From contig DORE01000065.1 in NCBI GenBank assembly GCA_003514305.1, forward strand, positions 165 to 10,386: a stretch of 10,222 nucleotides of DNA, written 5' to 3'. Shown here one piece after another: positions 7,638 through 10,222 of the stretch. The translations under genes were made by a program, and so were the position numbers. The notes beneath the pieces are model-generated. The model had not been told where the DNA came from. It ran no database searches and was given only the letters and a program-made list of their open reading frames with translations. This DNA comes from Gammaproteobacteria bacterium (GTDB taxonomy: Bacteria; Pseudomonadota; Gammaproteobacteria; Pseudomonadales; Pseudohongiellaceae). Numbering within the stretch: the first letter of the stretch is position 1; each line of letters starts with the position of its first letter.

Positions 7638-8489
7638 ATGCATCAGTATCTCGCGCTTTGTAGGCGGATCGCAGACGAGGGGGAATGGATAGAAAATGAG
7701 CGTACGGGAAAGAGGTGTCTGACGGTCATCAACGCGGACTTGTCCTATGATGTATGCGGAAACAAGTTTCCCATTATTACGACGCGTAAAAGCTACTGGA
7801 AGGCAGCTATAGCTGAGCTACTAGGTTATCTGCGGGGTTACGACAGCGCCGCAGAGTTTCGCAAGCTGGGCACCAAATCGTGGGATGCTAATGCAAATCT
7901 GAACCAGTCCTGGCTGAAAAATCCGGCGCGTAAAGGCGAAGATGATATGGGACGAGTCTATGGTGTTCAAGGCAGGCGCTGGTTAAAACCAGATGGAAAG
8001 TTTGTGGATCAGTTCAGGAAAATTGTGAATAACCTAAAGAACGGAGTCGATGATCGCGGCGAAATCTTGACTTTCTATAATCCGGGCGAATTTGATTTGG
8101 GCTGCCTACGGCCCTGCATGCACACACATAATTTCTCTTTAATGGGCGAAACTCTGTTCCTGACTAGCTACCAACGCTCCTGCGACGTTCCTCTGGGGCT
8201 CAATTTCAACCAGATTCAGGTTTTTACCATGCTGGCGCTGGTCGCACAAATTACGGGTAAGACAGCAGGTCAGGCTTTTCATAAAATTGTCAATGCCCAT
8301 ATTTACGAAGACCAGCTTGACCTTATGAAATCCGTGCAGCTTAAGCGCGAGCCATTCGAACCTCCCGAGCTAAAGATCAATCCACGCATTAAGTCGTTGG
8401 AGGATATAGAGACTTGGGTGACTCTGGATGATTTTGAAGTGTTGGGATATCAGCACCATGACCCTATCGCTTATCCGTTTTCTGTTTAA
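7638..8489 (+). CDS. thyA: Thymidylate synthase ThyA
   Basis: ThyA methylates dUMP to dTMP using 5,10-methylenetetrahydrofolate and releases dihydrofolate. The 283-residue protein is complete. It has FPIITTRKSYWKAAIAELLGYLRG near the N-terminus (44-67), the catalytic cysteine Cys160 in CLRPCMHTH, and the dUMP-binding QRSCDVPLGLNFN (179-191). HIYEDQ (221-226) and the C-terminal HDPIAYPFSV follow. Sequence around the cysteine and the length are those of the Vibrio/Shewanella-type enzyme rather than E. coli ThyA. A strong AGGAGG at 7627-7632 lies five bases before the ATG. The 17-base gap after lgt and 33-base gap before folA indicate one operon; the dihydrofolate it makes is the substrate of the next gene's product. 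Confidence 0.97.
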   Translation: MHQYLALCRRIADEGEWIENERTGKRCLTVINADLSYDVCGNKFPIITTRKSYWKAAIAELLGYLRGYDSAAEFRKLGTKSWDANANLNQSWLKNPARKGEDDMGRVYGVQGRRWLKPDGKFVDQFRKIVNNLKNGVDDRGEILTFYNPGEFDLGCLRPCMHTHNFSLMGETLFLTSYQRSCDVPLGLNFNQIQVFTMLALVAQITGKTAGQAFHKIVNAHIYEDQLDLMKSVQLKREPFEPPELKINPRIKSLEDIETWVTLDDFEVLGYQHHDPIAYPFSV

Positions 8490-8522
8490 GCTTATTAACT
8501 GTCTCAGAAGTGGACGCGTTAT

Positions 8523-9053
8523 ATGAAAATCTCTCTTATATGCGCAATGGCAACAAATGGCGTGATTGGCAAGAATAATGGTTTGCCGTGGTACCTGCCG
8601 GAAGATCTGCGTTATTTCAAAGCTACTACGATGGGGCACGCCATCATCATGGGCAGAAAGACCTGGGAGTCAATCGGTCGTCCCCTGCCGGGTCGAAGTA
8701 ATATCGTGGTGACAGGCAATTCAACATATCAAGCAGAAGGAGCCAAGGTAGTCTCCTCTGTCGAAGAGGCGATTTACTTAGCGCAGGCGCTTTCGGAAGC
8801 TAAAGGCTCTTTAGAAACATTCGTAATTGGCGGTGCGGCGGTTTACGCGGCAGCTATGCCAGTTGCTGCTCGGTTTCATCTGACAAGGGTGCATGCGGAA
8901 GTTGACGGTGATACGGTGCTAACAGGCTTTAAGGAGGAAGAGTGGTATGAAACAAGCCGTAAGGACTATTCTGGTAATAAAGCGAATCCCTACGACTACA
9001 GCATATGCGTGCTAAATAAACAGCGCTCCTTTAATCCTTCCTTCGATTCTTGA
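8523..9053 (+). CDS. folA: Dihydrofolate reductase
   Basis: DHFR reduces dihydrofolate to tetrahydrofolate with NADPH, recycling the product of ThyA just upstream. The 176-residue protein shows GVIGKNNGLPWYLPEDL (13-29) with the catalytic acid Asp28. The cofactor-binding MGRKTWESIGRPLPGR (43-58) follows, then the second glycine motif FVIGGAAVY. It is slightly longer than the 159-residue E. coli enzyme because of a loop around 72-95 and a short C-terminal tail. The ATG at 8523 gives the standard MKISLICAMA start; the preceding bases offer no good ribosome binding site, unlike thyA, so translation may depend partly on ribosomes leaving thyA 33 bases earlier (inference). All residues I looked for are present. 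Confidence 0.96.
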   Translation: MKISLICAMATNGVIGKNNGLPWYLPEDLRYFKATTMGHAIIMGRKTWESIGRPLPGRSNIVVTGNSTYQAEGAKVVSSVEEAIYLAQALSEAKGSLETFVIGGAAVYAAAMPVAARFHLTRVHAEVDGDTVLTGFKEEEWYETSRKDYSGNKANPYDYSICVLNKQRSFNPSFDS

Positions 9054-9409
9054 TAATTATTGAATGAAAATTCTGAAAAGGCATTCTGGGCAGACCATTA
9101 TCGCTGAGATCCACGTAGATTGAGGAGATAGAACCTCTAAACTACGCCGCCTGAATCTGTCTGTTGAATATGTGCTTTGTCCTTCGATAAAGTATTGCCA
9201 ATAAGCTTTTGAGTAAAATTTGCAGTCGGCTCTAAAATGTTTTACGGCGGATGCTCATTAGGTTGACGTATCTGGTCGACACTACCGGTCTAGCACCTTT
9301 GGCGGTGAAATAACTTGTTGTGAATACATTGCTCATTTCCAGTTATGAAAGCGAAGCTTAGGCTCTGCTTACAGACTATCTCCTCAACAATTTTAAGCAA
9401 TTGGACTGT
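9054..9409. other. Intergenic stretch between convergent folA and phhB
   Basis: These 356 bases lie between the 3' ends of two converging genes. I see no open frame with family resemblance on either strand, no tRNA and no insertion sequence. It contains a bulged hairpin at 9114-9146 (separate entry), a short AT hairpin TAAAA-TG-TTTTA at 9233-9244, and a small CACC/GGTG hairpin at 9294-9307. None is followed by a proper T run on either strand, so I cannot place the folA or phhB terminator. Confidence 0.6.
9114..9146. other. Bulged inverted repeat downstream of folA
   Basis: CGTAG-A-TT-GAGG (9114-9125) pairs with CCTC-T-AA-A-CTACG (9134-9146). This gives 11 base pairs with one A-A mismatch, one bulged T, and an eight-base loop. 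It starts 60 bases past the folA stop. With no T run on either side it is not a standard intrinsic terminator. It could stabilise the mRNA 3' end, be part of a small RNA, or be chance. Confidence 0.35.
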
Positions 9410-9763
9410 TTATTCTGATGTGGATATCTTCGCTACAAAGTCTGTCTTGGCGGCCATAATAAAGTCGTTTACGTGCAAGCCATTTATCTGGTGGGTCCAC
9501 CAATAAACTGTGACTCTACCCCATTCGGTTTTGATAGTGGGATGATGGTCTTCGCGCTCTGCCAGATTGGCGACTTTATAGGAAAAGCCAAAAGCGTCAC
9601 TGAACTCGATAAAGTGGAAGTCCCTGACGAGTTTTTCAACGCCATCATGGAACTGTCGCTTCCACGAAGGAACGCTTAAAGATAAACGATCGGCTTCGTC
9701 CCGCGTGATCGCAGGAGCGCCGAGCCTGCACGGTTCACAATGTCGTTGGTAAAGCTCTTTCAT
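9410..9763 (-). CDS. phhB: Pterin-4a-carbinolamine dehydratase
   Basis: This enzyme dehydrates 4a-hydroxytetrahydrobiopterin, made by aromatic amino acid hydroxylases, to the quinonoid dihydropterin. The 117-residue protein begins MKELYQRHCEPCRLGAPAI, typical of the bacterial form. It has the active-site block EREDHHPTI (69-77, with His73 and His74), then WWTHQINGLHVNDFIMAAKTD (88-108) with the second conserved His91. It is single-domain and complete. No phenylalanine hydroxylase (phhA) gene is in the window, so the pterin substrate here is uncertain. Such stand-alone dehydratases have been proposed to act in other pterin pathways, including molybdopterin. It lies 66 bases downstream of hemW on the same strand and may be co-transcribed with it. 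Confidence 0.93.
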   Translation of the reverse strand: MKELYQRHCEPCRLGAPAITRDEADRLSLSVPSWKRQFHDGVEKLVRDFHFIEFSDAFGFSYKVANLAEREDHHPTIKTEWGRVTVYWWTHQINGLHVNDFIMAAKTDFVAKISTSE

Positions 9764-9829
9764 CTTTAATCATCCGATTAATAGGCTCACATAACCATAA
9801 TTACCGCTACGATTTAAGTAAATACCAGC

Positions 9830-10222
9830 TCACTTCTCAATGAATTCTGAAATCAAGCTATTCAATACACTAAGCCCTCGGGGAGTTGCTTTCACTCTCG
9901 CCCCGCGCTTCGTGAGCAAGCTCACTTCGCACAAAGATTCTACCTGCTTTGCGATTTGGTCGAAACTAAGCCCAGTTCTTGTCTCGTACTCATTAATACA
10001 GAATCCACCGACGAGCCTTAAACTATTAAGTAAAAATTCTAGTGTTCTTTCCTCCGGAAGTATTGGGTTCATTTCTGCGATGCGCGACAAGCCGCTGGCC
10101 ATATAGTGGGCAGGCTGCTTCTTTTTACGAGTTCTCTTGATGAGCCCAGTGTCCGGATAGCTTATCTTTCCGTGAGCGCCTGCGCCGATACCAAGATAGT
10201 CTCCAAACAACCAATAATTTAA
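9830..10222 (-). CDS. hemW: Radical-SAM heme chaperone HemW, C-terminal part
   Basis: The frame stays open to the right edge and reads LNYWLFGDYLGIGAGAHG from the edge inward, the conserved HemW block, so the gene starts beyond the window and the TTG at 10210 is internal. About 130 of an expected 380 or so residues are visible. After the GIGAGAHGK block comes the C-terminal HemN_C winged-helix-like domain, seen as EERTLEFLLNSLRL followed by FCINEYETRTGLSF and ending in LISEFIEK. The radical-SAM CxxxCxxC site is not in the window. HemW binds heme and is thought to deliver it to respiratory proteins; older records call it oxygen-independent coproporphyrinogen oxidase-like. Many gammaproteobacteria have it beside rdgB, which would be upstream (to the right) if kept. 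Confidence 0.92.
   Translation of the reverse strand, partial: LNYWLFGDYLGIGAGAHGKISYPDTGLIKRTRKKKQPAHYMASGLSRIAEMNPILPEERTLEFLLNSLRLVGGFCINEYETRTGLSFDQIAKQVESLCEVSLLTKRGARVKATPRGLSVLNSLISEFIEK

Noticed and set aside
10208..10210. TTG as the start of the right-edge gene
   Set aside because: The frame continues to the edge and encodes the conserved HemW residues NYW before it, so the start is outside the window.

Overview
The window is ordinary chromosomal sequence from a gammaproteobacterium, roughly half GC by eye. The evidence is the gene set and order: a SerB-like HAD phosphatase divergent from rppH, then ptsP, an NRDE-family gene, lgt, thyA and folA. This matches the arrangement I recall from Pseudomonas and related gammaproteobacteria. 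The ThyA is the roughly 283-residue form known from Vibrio and Shewanella-like lineages rather than the 264-residue E. coli form. I cannot name a genus; a marine gammaproteobacterium is a guess.

Left part (1-2107): the 3' portion of a molybdopterin-dependent sulfite oxidase-type gene enters from the left edge on the + strand. A gap of about 460 bases with no supported gene follows. Next is a two-ACT-domain protein of the GcvR type, ending in a hairpin that looks like a terminator.

Centre (2108-5864): the HAD phosphatase (- strand) diverges from rppH across an AT-rich 225-base gap. After rppH comes ptsP, the first enzyme of the nitrogen-related phosphotransferase chain. RppH acts on mRNA 5' ends and PtsP starts a regulatory phosphorelay, so this is a regulatory pair.

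Right part (5865-9053): the NRDE/TANGO2-family gene (- strand) is convergent with ptsP and divergent from lgt. lgt, thyA and folA lie close together on the + strand and look like one transcription unit. Lgt makes lipoproteins, ThyA makes dTMP and oxidises methylene-THF to dihydrofolate, and FolA (DHFR) regenerates THF, so thyA-folA is a complete dTMP/folate recycling pair.

Right edge (9054-10222): a 356-base gap separates folA from two - strand genes, phhB (pterin-4a-carbinolamine dehydratase) and the C-terminal part of hemW (radical-SAM heme chaperone), which runs off the right edge.

I saw no mobile element, CRISPR array, tRNA, rRNA or prophage sequence, and no convincing new system. The points worth a second look are modest. 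They are three starts that are artefacts of the window or of an over-long ORF, one altered position in the Lgt signature, a bulged hairpin after folA, and two gene-neighbourhood hints (heme handling; pterin and molybdopterin).
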